Source of the DNA: Buddleja alternifolia
Lineage: Eukaryota; Streptophyta; Magnoliopsida; Lamiales; Scrophulariaceae
NCBI GenBank assembly: GCA_019426215.1
Contig: CM033399.1
Location: 28,157,022 to 28,221,021 of the forward strand
Direction of reading: 5' to 3'
Length of the DNA: 64,000 nt
The notes beneath the pieces were generated by a model, which saw only the letters and a program-made list of their open reading frames with translations, had not been told where the DNA came from and ran no database searches. Positions within the stretch are counted from its first letter, which is position 1. Each line of letters opens with the position of its first letter. The translations under genes were made by a program, and so were the position numbers. This document shows positions 11,133 through 23,222 of this stretch, one piece after another.

Positions 11133-12307
11133 TGATCCATACCCGGATTACTCAAGTATCTGCCCAACATCCCAACAATAAATGCAAGGTCTGGACGAGT
11201 ACAGACTTGTGTATACATCAAACTCCCTACAGCCGAAGCATAAGGGATATCCTTCATTTCCTTAGATTCCAAATTATTCTTAGGGCATTGATTGAGACTA
11301 AACTTGTCTCCCTTAGCCACTGGGGTATCACTTGATTTGCAGTCTTGCATGCCAAACCTCTGAAGTACCTTATTGATATAGGCCTTTTGTGATAATCCAA
11401 GAATACCTCGAGAACGATCTTGATGTATCTGAATTCCTAATACAAAAGATGCATAGCCAAGATCTTTCATCTCAAATTTCTTTGAGAGAAATTTCTTAAC
11501 TTCAAGCAATAAGTCTATATCATTGGTGGCAAGTAGGATGTCATCCACATACAAAATCAGGAAATATATATTTACTCCCACTGAACTTATGGTATACACA
11601 ATCATCAACTGCGTTTACCTCAAATCCAAATGATAAAACGACTTGATGAAACTTGTGATACCATTGACGGGAAGCCTGCTTAAGTCCATAGATGGATTTC
11701 TTAAGTTTGAAAACCTTTCTCTTGAATCTGAAGAAACAAGGTTTTCTGGATGCACCATATATATAGTTTCCTCAATGTCACCATTGAGAATTGTTGTTTT
11801 GACATCCATCTGATGTAACTTTAAATCAAAATGTGCCACTAGTGCTATTATTGTCCTGAAAGAGTCTTTCAAAGAAACTGAAGAGAAAGTCTCTTTATAA
11901 TCGATGCCCTCCTTTTGAGTAAATCCCTTAGCTACAAGACGAGCCTTATATCTTTCCACATTACCATGTGAATCCCTCTTGGTTTTAAAAATCCATTTAG
12001 AACCAATAGGTTTTACACCCTTTGGCAATGGGACAAGATCCCATACGTCATTGTCTTTCAATGATTTGATTTTCTCATTCATGGCATCTATCCACTTTTG
12101 AGAGTTAGAGCTTTCAATAGCTTGACGAAAAGTGATTGGATCATTTTCCATCATGCCAATGTCTGCCTCATGTTCATTGAGAAATACGACGTAATCATCT
12201 GAAATCGCACTTTTCCTCTCTCTAGTGGACCTCCTTAATGGCATTGGTTCTTGAGGTTGTTGAGTTTGTTCCTCAGGGAGAATTTCAACACTGTCTTGTT
12301 GTCCCAA
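11045..12307 (-). pseudogene. Copia reverse transcriptase remnant
   Basis: Two minus-strand frames (12307-11615 and 11608-11045) make up the copia RT. The first has KWIDAMNEKIKSL, GSKWIFKTKRDSHGNVERY, KARLVAKGFTQKEGIDY and LHQMDVKT, then loses homology in its last 30 residues, which marks a frameshift. The second carries the active site YVDD (about 11551-11540) followed by FEMKDLGYASFVLGIQI and the thumb/connection region. It is broken by at least two frame changes and is therefore inactive. Confidence 0.92.
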
Positions 12308-12313
12308 ATGTTG

Positions 12314-13765
12314 TTATTGAACTGTGTCAAGAGTGAAATCCTGATCATGGTCAATGACAACGGTAGGAAGAGGAATAGTAACTGATTCCTCCTCAAAGAC
12401 AAAGTCTCTAACCTTATCTTCCCCCCCAAACTTAATATCCTCAAAGAACCGGGCATTTCCCGTCTCAAAGAATGTTCTAGATGTGGGATTATAAAACTTA
12501 GAACCCTGTGATCTTTCAAAGTAACCAACAAAGTAGCAACTGACCGTTCTTGAGTCCAATTTCCTTTCGCTCGGCCTGTAAGGCCTTGCCTCAGCTGGAC
12601 AACCCCAAATGTGTAAATGTTTTAACACGGGCCTTTTACCCGTCCATAGTTCATAAGGGGTCTTGGTTGCAGCTTTTGTTGGAACTCTATTTAGGATGTA
12701 AACTGTGGTCTTAAGTGCTTCTCCCCAGAGTGAATCTGGTAAGGTGATATGACTAATTATACTCCTAACCATGTCTTTTAAAGTCCTATTTTGTCTTTCA
12801 GCTACACCATTCATATTAGGACTTCCCGGCATGGTGTATTGTGGGACGATTCCACATTCCTCTAGGAATTTAGTAAAAGGGCCTGGACGTTGTTCACCTG
12901 ATCCATCATATCTGTCGTAGTATTCACCACCACGATCAGATCTGATGCCCTTAATTGCTTTGCCAAGTTGATTTTCAACCTCGATCTTAAATGATTTGAA
13001 AACGTCCAGAGCTTGAGACTACTCATGTATCAAGTACAAATAGCCATAACGAGAGTAATTGTCTATGAACGTTATAAAATATTGTTGATCATTCCATGAA
13101 GGTACAGGAAATTGCCCACAAATGTCCGTATGTATAAGTTCTAAGACATCCTTAGCTCTGTCGGCTCCTAATTTTCTCTTGTTTGTTTGTTTACCTTTTA
13201 TACACTCGACACATATTTCATTTTTTGTATTGTCAAGTGCACCGAGAATCCCATCTGACACAAGCCTTTCAATTCTTTGTTTAGAAATGTGACCTAAGCT
13301 CTTGTGCCATAACGATAGAGAATTCTCGTTCGTTAATTTTCGTTTAGTGCCACACGAATCAGCGTGCAGGGTTTCATTAAGCGAGGTAACCGTATCAAGC
13401 ATATATAGGTTATCACATCCTGATAAAGTGCTGGATCTGATAAGTTTAGAATCATAATAGAGACGACATCCATTGTGACCAAATGAACAAATATATCCTT
13501 CTTTGTCCAAAACACAAAAGGAAATTAAGTTCTGTCTCAATGACAGTACAACATATGTCTCATACATGTCTAAACAAAAACCAGTCTTAAGCGATAATCT
13601 AAATGTTCCTATTGCCTCAACCTCCACTGAATTGCCATTCCCCATATAGATGAATCTTTCAGCATCACTTGGATTTCGGCAACTCAAGCAGCCCTGCATA
13701 GACACAGTTATATGAATGGTAGCACCAGAATCTAGCCACCAAGTGTGTCTAGGCACTAAAACCAA
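12314..13765 (-). pseudogene. Copia protease and integrase remnant
   Basis: From 13765 downward the frame has the aspartic protease motif WWLDSGATIH, then the integrase zinc-binding region (HKSLGHIS...CVECIKGK) and the first catalytic aspartate (IHTDICGQF). An in-frame stop at about 13021-13019 follows SRYGYLYLIHE. The integrase core resumes to the left ([18 protein letters not shown] at about 12825-12770) and runs into the [14 protein letters not shown] region. The stop and the gap between frames mean no full integrase can be made. Confidence 0.92.
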
Positions 13766-14709
13766 ATTAACTTCAGAACAAACAAGAGTAAGACGTGTAC
13801 CTTTCTTTGCACGCCAAGCGTGATATTTGGCACACTCTTTCTTGACATGAGAAGGATCTTACAGAAAAAGCACAATGTATCCTTATTGGGTCCATTGGAC
13901 CCTTTTAGCTGCTTCTTCTTTGGGTCTGAGACCGCAATTTCCTTACCCTTTCTTTTCTTGTTAATGGCTGAGGAGGATATCAAATGAGCACTTTCAACCC
14001 TTTCATGTCTCAACCTCTCTTCCTCTTGCACACAATGCGAAATGAGCTCGTTAAGAGTCCATTTCTCCTTTTGGCAATTATAACTGACCACAAATTGACT
14101 GAATTATGCAGGAAGAGATATCAAAACTAAATGCACGAGCAATTCATCAGACAGCTCTACCTTAAGTGCCTTTAGTTTTGACGCTAAATGAGACATCTCC
14201 AGGATGTACTCCCTTATGTTACTTCTGTTTTTATACTTCATGGAAACAAGACTGCTCAGAATGGAGCTCGTCTCCGACTTTTCGTTCTTGACAAAGCATT
14301 TTTCAAGCTCCTCAAAGAATGCCTTAGCATTAGTCTCCTCAGACATAGTGCCCTTGAATGTTTCTGGAATTGCACGCTTCATGATCATAAGACTCATGCG
14401 ATTTGAGCGGTCCCACCTTTCGATTTCCCTCTTGTGATTAGAGGTACTTTCAGCCGGATGATCAGCGGGACGTGGCTCCCTTTGTGCAAGGTCCAGATCC
14501 ATGCATCCGAGAACTATCATAACGTTCTCTTTCTAGTCCTTAAAGTTGGTGCCATTAAGCACCGGGATTGAGTTGATATTGACAGATACGGATGCGGTAG
14601 ATATGTTAACTGAATTGAGAACAAAATGAACCAAATAAGATCACACAAAAGCAATTGAAACTTTAAGCAGATAATTGTAAATTGATTCAAAATGACAATC
14701 CCCATCACA
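13756..14709 (-). pseudogene. Copia GAG remnant
   Basis: The frame 14520-14104 has a UBN2-type gag body (AIPETFKGTMSEETNAKAFF...IREYILEMSHLASKLKAL). The next frame, 14091-13756, has a basic region (NKKRKGKEIAVSDPKKKQ) and the start of a CCHC zinc knuckle (CFFC). The knuckle is lost after CFFCK by a frameshift. The protease frame overlaps its end by 10 bases. Confidence 0.85.
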
Positions 14710-15407
14710 AGAAAATTGGTATAACATTGATTCTAGTCTTTGGACAAAGAAACAACTTATAAGTGATTTTCTTGGCGTAGCGATCAAACATTGACAATAA
14801 AATTCAGTCAAATGTCAAGCCTTTCTTTGGACCGGCTTAACACCTACACGGACACCTAATAATCATCACATGTTTACCGCCACACATGTGTTTGAATTTC
14901 AGCCAAACAATAATAGCCTTCCTTTGGGCCGGTTATTATCCGCATGAAAATCACACACACAAACACTTTAGTATTTCGCATTCGAATAATATACACAAAA
15001 GAGGTTACTTTGGTAACATGTTGTTCCAATTAATCGATTTGAAATATCAAGCATGCTTAAAATTAAGCAACCTTAGATCATTAAGAATCAAATCATAAAT
15101 ATCAATTTTCAATTTTTTTTTAAATTGGTCAACGGTCAATTGGATGGACCGAGTTGGGTCAACACAACTCGGACCCTTATCCAGCCCATCAGAATTTTGG
15201 GTTATGACCCCTTTAGTTGCCTTTTGGGCTCACAATAGAAATATTATTAAAGCAAGCCCAAATAACAAAAGAAAACCTCATATGATCCTTTACTTACATT
15301 GGGCCGGTGGGCATAACTAGTGAAGAATTTAATCCACTTTATCATAATTTTAAATACCCACCTTATCTCTATTTCTCATGGCAGAAGCTTCATGAATCTT
15401 AATATAT

Positions 15408-15448
<41 letters not shown>

Positions 15449-15604
15449 TACTAATGGCGGTGGAAAGAAATTGTGGCAAATTGTGGCACATATTCCCCAA
15501 AAAACAATGGATTATTCATGGAATTATCAAGACCTTATTATCTTTGATGGATGCTTGTGCCTTATTATCTTTGATGGATGCTTGTGCCATGAATATATTC
15601 ATAC
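14710..15604 (-). other. Copia 5' leader with TA microsatellite
   Basis: Non-coding stretch between primer site and GAG. It has a TA dinucleotide run at about 15410-15444 and a short tandem repeat of CTTATTATCTTTGATGGATG at about 15533-15580. No other gene or promoter is visible. Confidence 0.6.
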
Positions 15605-15613
15605 CTGATACCA
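15605..15613 (-). other. Copia primer binding site
   Basis: The minus strand reads TGGTATCAG, the start of the initiator-tRNA-Met complementary site used by most plant copia elements. It is two bases from the LTR end. Confidence 0.85.
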
Positions 15614-15615
15614 CT

Positions 15616-16117
15616 TGATGAAAATTAATTGATTGCCCCGAATCTTTGAACTTCATGATAATCACGTAACAAACTATAAACTATAAGTGTACCTGAATCC
15701 ATAGCTATGAATTTCACAGAATGATTATGTCTTCCACTTGAACGTACACCGTAAGACTTTTCTTCGGATGATGAGATTCCAGAGAGAAATGAGGCTTTAT
15801 GAACGAAAAATTCTAAAAAAATTTTGTACGTCAAATGAGGACCATAACCCCTATATATAGATGAAGTAGGACTTATTTGCAAATCAGCCCATCATAAATT
15901 GCAATTCAGTTCTCAAAGTTTCTACACATTTTAAATATGACCCCATACTCAATAAGATGACTTGGGCCTATAAAACTTAATTGGATCACTTAATCAAGAC
16001 CCAAAATTTATTTAATATATGATATACAATTCAAACTGCAGTGCACACACGTCTGCGTACCCAAATGCATATGATTGTGATATACACATAATATAAGTCC
16101 ACCAAATAATTCCAACA
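15616..16117 (-). repeat. Copia 5' LTR (intact copy)
   Basis: 502 bp, TG...CA, about 35 differences by eye from the split copy, mostly transitions. The AAGAG target duplication follows at 16118-16122. Confidence 0.93.
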
Positions 16118-16122
16118 AAGAG

Positions 16123-17915
16123 TTCATCTAGAGAAGGTATATATCTTGTCAAAATGGGTCATTAACGTATATCTTTCACAAGTTAAACTCTGAGATAGGT
16201 TTCTTCCCTTTTGAATTAATTTTTTATTTCAAGATTATGTGGATGAATTATGTATATGCAATCTGTATAGTTTTATTGGAAGATAGTTCTCTCAGAATCT
16301 CAGTAAATTAATCTTTGTGTTGGGAAATCAGTATATCAATAAGTAGCTTGTCCACCTTAACTTTTGGTGGATGCTTTCAGTGAATGGATTTTACTCTTTG
16401 TAACCTACTTAAAAAAGTTCTCTTGCGGGGTTTAGTTCGTTGCGGTACGAAATTTATACAGAGATGGTTTATTATAATTTAAATTAGAATCTTATAATAG
16501 GAAGATTATTTGGGGATATGATTTGATTATTTATAAAATAATTCAAAGTAGGAACAGTTACCTAAAGGAATATAATATTATTAAGACATTAGTGTGGTTA
16601 AAAGAGAAGGTTAACATTTTAATGACTTGGAATCCCTTACAAACGCCGTCTAGAACCTGGGCTGGTTGGCTCTCTATTATCCAAAACTTTTACATAGTTG
16701 GATATTTAAGTACTTGTGCATTTGGAAAGAAGAAGTTCTGCCTTTTTTCTCCCCCTAATTAGAAACTATAGAATATTATGATAGATTCATTCTGAAATTT
16801 TATTGGAAGAAAAACAAAAAAAATTTGTTTAGATTACATAATAAGATTTATACTTTAAATGGTACTTATCATTTGGTTTTTAAAAGCGTCTCATAACTTT
16901 TAAAATGTCGTACATTTAGTCTCCATCTTATTTTAACCGTCAATTCCATTAGTCAACATTTTGACCGTGATTTTTTTGGGATAATTCGTGCTTGAATGCG
17001 CTCACACACAGATTATATTCAATATCACAATGTTTCTATATTATGGGAGGTTGTGGATTTAAAATAATTTATTTTCCATGCGTTTTCCTTTGAATTTTTT
17101 CTTGGAGATTCTGTTGAGTGTGTTTTATTCTCTTTCATACAGTTAATTCATTTATTTTAAAGTTTTTCCGTTAGATTAAACTTTCAATTCCGTTTCAAGA
17201 AGTCTATTGTTTATGCAATCAGACTTCTCCTTAAATTAATCATCAACCTTTTAAGCGCCCTTACCTTCCAATAACAAATAGAATATATAAAATTAATAAT
17301 TCGCAGACCCCTTTCAAATTATTATTAATTAACAGAAAAGTCAATCGGGTTAACCCATTCAACTTACGATAATATACTGATTACTACAATTTTATCTATC
17401 CATTTATAAACATTTTCATATTTTCTCCTCAAATGTTAAGTCCAGCCACATGCCACCGCACATTTGCGCGGTGTTGATGCCTAGTGTATATATATGGTCT
17501 ATTCATATTGCACACTTGGGCAAATTGCAATTTGTCGCTCTCAAAATTTTAATTAGTCAGCAAAATTAAAAGCTTAACGGATTGAAGCCACATAATTCCT
17601 CACCGGCTTTGATTCAAGACAAATCTTGATTGTAGTTTAAGTAGATTTGAAAAACGAACCAAATTACTCGATATTCGATTTGAGACCGTTCAGTAAAAGT
17701 TCGTTTGAGCTCGATTTTTTGACATATCAAATCAAACTTTAACAACCTTTTGTGTGTTCAATAAGTTTGAAACTCGGCTCGACCTCGAATCGATTAGTGA
17801 AAAATGATAAAATATGTGCAAAAAATCAAGTACTTGAGCTCAACTAGTATTCGGCTCGATTGAAGCTGGTTTGAGCTCGACTCGATTAACAATCAAATCA
17901 AGCTCAAACATGTTC
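16123..17915. other. Intergenic DNA with degraded repeats
   Basis: 16123-16165 continues an exon-like frame from 3445 (see findings). Positions about 16860-17050 match the left arm and middle of the MITE at 18502-18957 (GTCAACATTTTGACCG, CTCACACA, TTCAATATCAC) and are a truncated relative. Positions 17640-17910 are rich in GAGCTCGA/CTCGATT words, like a repeat near 50700-50880, 51870-52140 and 58565-58690. No gene is supported. Confidence 0.55.
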
Positions 17916-20258
17916 CACTACAAGAAAATTGAGTATTGACAATGAAAATATATATCATGGCTTAAAATCGTGGTCTATAGCGGTTTAAGCTCACGGCTAA
18001 CCTGACCGTGGTAAATGTTTCATATAGCCACACTAAAGTTAGCCGTGGTGAAAAAAATGCTAGCTATTTTAAGCTCTAACTAGCCGTGGTGGAAGAAATA
18101 TTAACCTAACACTTTTTTACAATGGCTAAAAGTCATGGTTTTTACAATGAACAAAACATTGACCTTAGCTATAAGTCATGGTAAATGTTTTGGTCATGCT
18201 TGCAAATACCATGGCCAAAGCCATAGCAAAGCTGTGGTCAATTGGTTTTAACCATGACAATGAGACTTTTCACCATGACATATTGACATAGGCAATAATC
18301 ATTTTTTTTTGTAATGTTCCTGAGTGTCAATGATGATTCAAACAAATTTGAACAACAACTTTTTCGACTTGCGCGACTCGTCAATCTACTTGAGAGAGAT
18401 GCATGAGTAAATGGGAGAAATGGGAGACATGCCAAAAACTAATAGTATACCACATTTACCCTTTTTCAATTGTTAGTATAATTGAAGATATTATGAAATT
18501 TGGGCAAATCTCATTTTTGGTCCCGTAAGTGGGCACGAGTACACATTTAGTCTCCTACTTTATGAAAGTCTCACATTGAGTCTCATAAGTTCTAAAAAGT
18601 CTCACTTTTGGTCCCAATCAAATATTCCATCCAAAATTTAACGGTCAACTCCGTTAGTCAACATTTTGACCGACTTTTTCGAGGAGAATTGATGCTTAAA
18701 TGCACTCACACATGGATTATATTCAATATCACGATATTTTTATTGAATATCACATGTCATTCAAACACAAAATCTCCCAATAAAGTCGGTCAAAATGTTG
18801 ACTAACGGAGTTGACCGTTAAATTTCTGACAGAAATTAGATTTGGGACTAACATTGAGACTTTTTATAACTTATGGGACTAAATGTGAGACTTTCATAAA
18901 GCACGGGGCTAAATATATACTCTTGACCACTTACGGGATCAAAAATGAGATTCTTCCTATGAAATTTGATTAGAACTTAATTTACTTTTAAGCATATATA
19001 TGAAGATAATTGATTTAGTCTTTATTCACATCGGATTTTTTATGTTAAAATGGCGTTCTGTCTCATAATTCATTTCAGAGACACTTGTATGAAATCCATG
19101 TCACATTTATATTTAAGGAATTCGTTTTGGACAATTACTAAGAAGAACTTGAATCATAATTAATAAATTAAAATCACATGAAAATATATTTCAATCTTAA
19201 AAACCCCATTTCGTCAAAGTTTTATTTAATTTTTTTTTTGACATGTAGTTAACAGAAAATTGAATTCAATTGCACTTTTCTTTTTAGATTATGACTTAAC
19301 CAATTGCGTTTATTTGTATGGAAATCGATCTCTTAAATTTTTTTACTAACAACTTTTATTGATTACGAATTTATACTAAATTTTTGGTATCTTCAAATAT
19401 TTGATTTTTTTTTATGTTTTATTAAAAAAGAAATTAGATAAAGAATATAATGATATTCAACACTAAAAATTAAAATTCATATTATACAATTTATCCATTT
19501 GAGAAGTTCAAATATTTCTAAAATAAAAGATTAATTGATTAATTCTTGATGTAAAAAATCAAGAGTTATATAGCCCAAAATCACTGACTCTAATATTTGT
19601 GTTTTTTCAAATGAAAATCTCGTCAAATCAGTATTTTAGAGTGAAAAATATTTTTTTTGAATTTTTTGAATATAAAACGTATTTTATCGAGGCTTTTAGT
19701 ACTTTCTTCAAATTTTTATATATGAAACATTCATATAAATAATGAAATATGAGACAAAACATTGGTTTAGAACAAAAAAATCCGAACCGGTCAATAGGGC
19801 ATGTAACCATGTTTTTCCACGTCATACTTTCTATTATAATGTGTGCGTGCCTATGTGGAGGACTTTTATAACTAAAAAATAATAATTATTGCCCATATTA
19901 ATTTGCCATGGTGAAAAGTTCATTTGCCATGGTTAAAATCAATTGACCACGGCTTTGGCCGTGGTATTTGCAAGCATGGCCAAAACATTGACCATGACTT
20001 ATAGCCATAGCCAATGTTTTGTTCATTGTAAAAACCATGACTTTTAGCCATGATAAAAAAGTGATAGGTTAACATTTTTTCCACCATGGCTAGTTAATGC
20101 TTAAAATAGTTAACATTCCTTTTCACCATGGCTAACTTTAGTGTGGCTATATGGAACATCTACCACGACCAAATCAGCCATGAGCTTAGACCGTTATAGA
20201 CCACGGTTTTAAGCCATGACATATATTTTCATTACCAATATTCAATTTTCTTATAGTG
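17916..20258. mobile_element. CACTA-like DNA transposon with long inverted repeats, non-autonomous
   Basis: It starts CACTACAAGAAAATTGAG and ends with the complement of CACTATAAGAAAATTGA, the signature of plant CACTA (En/Spm) ends. The arms (17916 to about 18305 and about 19879 to 20258) are inverted copies over about 385 bp. This is far longer than usual CACTA terminal repeats. The arms are full of GCCGTGG/CCATGG words, like CACTA subterminal repeats. The inside is AT-rich, has no transposase, and contains a nested MITE. No matching 3-bp target duplication was found (TTC before, ACT after), so the class is inferred from the ends only. Confidence 0.75.
18502..18957. mobile_element. Mutator-type MITE nested in the CACTA-like element
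   Basis: 456 bp. The terminal inverted repeat begins GGGCAAATCTCATTTTTG and at the other end, read inverted, GGAAGAATCTCATTTTTG. A 10-bp target duplication TATGAAATTT lies at 18492-18501 and 18958-18967. Inner parts are also inverted (GTCAACATTTTGACC). No coding capacity. The duplication length fits Mutator-like transposition. Confidence 0.88.
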
Positions 20259-20304
20259 ACTATAGCTGTAATATATACAGTTCAAGTGTATATATATAAA
20301 AAAT

Positions 20305-20335
<31 letters not shown>

Positions 20336-20479
20336 AATAGACTTCTAAATCTAGCCCCATTCAGTATTTCACATATAACACAAAAATTGAGTCTGATTAT
20401 GGTATGCAGGACTAGAACTGGAAATCATTGGGATTCATGAAATGATTCCACTGGTTCAAACCATGATCATTAATTATTA

Positions 20480-20911
20480 GGGCTAATTGCATTTTTCGTC
20501 CCGTATTTTTTTCACTTTTGGATTTTGGTCCTATTTTTTTTTCGATTTGCAAAGTCATCTTGTAACTATCCAACTTTTGGCAATTTTAGTCCGATTTTGA
20601 CCGGAGCTGACTTTGGCCAGAATTTGCCACGTGTGATGTTGACTAGATAAAATTAATGTGGCATGCCAAATAGACGCTCCCAATCAGAGTCCATTTTGGT
20701 GGGAAAATTGAGAAATCCTCAAAATTTTGTCCATGTCAGCACCACGTGTCCGAAACTTGGTAAATTCCGGCCAAATTAGTCGGTTTCGTCAAAATCGAAC
20801 TAAAATTATCAAAAGTTGGATAGTTATCGGACGACTTTGCAAATCGAAAAAAAAAAACAGGACCAAAATCCAAAAACAGAAAAGTTAACGGATGAAAAAT
20901 GCAATTAGCCC
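20480..20911. mobile_element. Mutator-type MITE
   Basis: 432 bp. Perfect outer inverted repeat GGGCTAATTGC and long imperfect arms (AACTATCCAACTTTTG with its complement). Exact 10-bp target duplication TTAATTATTA at 20470-20479 and 20912-20921. No coding capacity. Confidence 0.92.
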
Positions 20912-20921
20912 TTAATTATTA

Positions 20922-22202
20922 CAATTTAAATTAAGCAGACTTACTAAAGGCACAGTCTTTGCAGAGTTACTGATATTTATTTTGGGGTCCATTTCTAGAA
21001 ATTTTGATGGACCACTCTATAATGTAATGCTGTAAAGGCATCATGCACTATAGATCTGCTTAATATATAATACAAGTTTCGATGACTTTCTCAAAGTGTA
21101 AGTTGAAATTTCACGTTCCACACTTTTAATGAAATAGTGTTTTACCATATCTGAGTGTATATGATAAAACGGTAATATCAAGTATTGAGGATAAAATGGT
21201 AAAAGAATAGTTGACTATGGTGCAAAGATACATTTAGAAATATTTTGATGCAGATATATACTTGATTGATAAGATACTCTTTGAGTACGTAGTGGACACG
21301 TCATTTGATGTATTTAAAATTAAAAAGTAAAAAAATATGGATACACTGTTTAGAAACGTATCCAAGTCAGAAGCTTAACAAAAATACCAATTGCTCCCGA
21401 TAAACATTTTCCAAATTTTGTGTACATGGCAGAGGGTGACGATACTTAAGTGTTACCAGCTACAACAATGATGAATGAATTAATGACAAGTCTGACATTA
21501 AGGCCAAAAAAAATAAAACAATAGATGGAGAATATGAAAGTGGGGAATATCATAGGACAATGGACAAAAAGCAACAGTAGATTGAGAGACAATAGATAAT
21601 GAAGAAAAAATCACAAGAAAATAAAAACTAAGAAAAATGAGCGGCACGTTGAGGATACAAAATGTTACATTTATGAATTAGGTTTACTTATCAAATATAT
21701 ATACATAATACATATTACTTGATAAGTTTAGTTTTTTAATATTAGTGAGTGGGCTTGTAAAAATTTATCCTTTATTTGTTTGAAGCATTTTAGGTTTTCG
21801 TGGAAATTCAATAAGAGAAATAATTATATATATACACACATACACATACATATATATATAGATATAGTAGTATCATCGTTGTTTCCTATTTTAAAACTGA
21901 AAAAATTATGTCGTCCCATCCGTATCATATTATAACCAATTGTCGTACCCATACTTGTGCAACATATAAGTAACTAATTACGTATAATATTTTCTTTAAA
22001 AATCTCGTACTCCTACTTTTCAGGATTCTAACGACCTGAAAAAGAATTATTATCTAGTTCATGCAAAATCACTTTTTAATTGTTGAAATAAAATGCTCTA
22101 AAATACTCAACTTACAAAAATCAATATTATCATTGTACAATTCATGATTTTAAAACCAAAAAGCATATATGAAGAAATCCAATTCTTAATTACTTTTTTA
22201 AG
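20922..22202. other. AT-rich intergenic DNA
   Basis: No gene or recognised repeat. Short TA/CA-rich stretches lie near 21825-21865. Confidence 0.6.
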
Positions 22203-22211
22203 GCAAGAGGC

Positions 22212-22584
22212 GGGAAAATGCAATTTTGGTCTCATAACTTAGCTCATGTGTGCTTTTAGTCTCAATATTTTTGACTTTAGCATTATAAATTCCATAACTC
22301 CAAAAAATGCGCATTTTTGGTCCCAATATACGATTACGTCATGTATTTGGCGGAATTGGCATGTGCGGCTCACGTTTTTTGGAGTTATGGGACCAAAAAC
22401 GCACATTTTTGGTGATCCCACGTAAGCCGCACATGTCAATTCCGTACAAATACATGACATAATCGTATCTTGGGACCAAAAACGTACATTTTTTGGAGTT
22501 ATGGGACGTTTAATGTTAAAGTCAAAATATTGGGACCAATAGCACACATGAGCTAAGTTGTAGGACCAAAATTGCAATTTTTCC
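22212..22584. mobile_element. Mutator-type MITE
   Basis: 373 bp. Ends GGGAAAATGCAATTT and, inverted, GGAAAAATTGCAATTT. Exact 9-bp target duplication GCAAGAGGC at 22203-22211 and 22585-22593. The arms carry several GGAGTTATGGGACCAAAAA units in inverted array. The 112-codon minus frame inside is a by-product of these repeats. Confidence 0.92.
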
Positions 22585-22593
22585 GCAAGAGGC

Positions 22594-23039
22594 CTAAGCG
22601 CAATTTAATACAACAACAAATGGTTGGTGCATGGCCCTATAGTATGTATTTGGTCTTAATATTTGGTTTATTACATACCATCATATGATTAAGGATAGTA
22701 ATGATAATGACATCAATATTGTATAATAATTTTCTCCGAGTGGGGCATTTCGGAAGATTTATTATAGTGTTTGGTCATCCAATCATTTAATTATATATGA
22801 CAAAAAAAATCAATTTTTGAACATAAAGTAAGAAAATTATCTTCCAATTAAAGACGTGATAAGTTTATCATGCACGTGCAGAACAGGACTGTAATTAAGT
22901 GAACCCAAATGAAATTCACGAGACGAATAATTACATTTGTTATGTAATTGGTACTCATTTGTGAATTACATCTGTGTTCGACTGAATCAAGTTCAAATTA
23001 AAATTTTCGTTTGTAAGTTATCTGAATATATATACACGA
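22594..23039. other. AT-rich intergenic DNA
   Basis: Nothing recognised on either strand. Confidence 0.6.
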
Positions 23040-23222
23040 TGTTAATATAACACCAGGTACATAAACTTTAGATCCTGAGATTTTCCTTCACAAATTTGTT
23101 ATTCTAATTGATAGGGTCCAATGATAACCCTCCGAATTGAATTGCAATAGTGAGTGTGGGGGTGGGAATTCGAACACTCGACCTAGCACTTAACAGTGAG
23201 ATGTTCATGCCATTAGATCAAA
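23040..23222 (-). mobile_element. Possible tRNA-derived SINE
   Basis: The minus strand reads TAATGGCATGAACATC (A-box-like, about 23215-23200), and about 30 bases later GAGTGTTCGAATTCCC (B-box-like GTTCGAATTC, about 23180-23163). This spacing is usual for a tRNA-type Pol III promoter. The 3' end and target duplication are unclear. It could also be a chance or heavily decayed tRNA-like repeat. Confidence 0.4.

Larger units (their letters stand above)
3446..16117 (-). mobile_element. Ty1/copia LTR retrotransposon, degenerate, interrupted by a gypsy insertion
   Basis: A complete copia element on the minus strand. Its LTRs are about 500 bp (3446-3678 plus 9863-10127, and 15616-16117) and begin TGTTGG when read on the minus strand. 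A primer binding site (TGGTATCAG, 15613-15605) lies two bases inside the 5' LTR, and a purine tract (CCAAGTGGGAAAT) adjoins the 3' LTR at 10128-10140. Domains read in copia order GAG, protease, integrase, RT, RNase H (14.5 to 10.7 kb). Its own length without the nested element is about 6.5 kb. Both target duplications survive. Stops and frameshifts in every domain show it cannot move by itself. The lineage is probably TNT1-94/Tork-like, judged only by the look of the RT and integrase. Confidence 0.93.

Noticed and set aside
12314..14520. Copia frames as host genes
   Set aside because: They carry retroelement domains in copia order between paired LTRs; they are transposon remnants.
17640..17905. 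GAGCTCGA-rich block as a gene remnant
   Set aside because: No frame survives on either strand, and similar blocks recur near 50.7, 51.9 and 58.6 kb, so it is a dispersed repeat of unknown class.
22239..22577. 112-codon minus-strand frame
   Set aside because: Lies wholly within a MITE and consists of its inverted repeat units.
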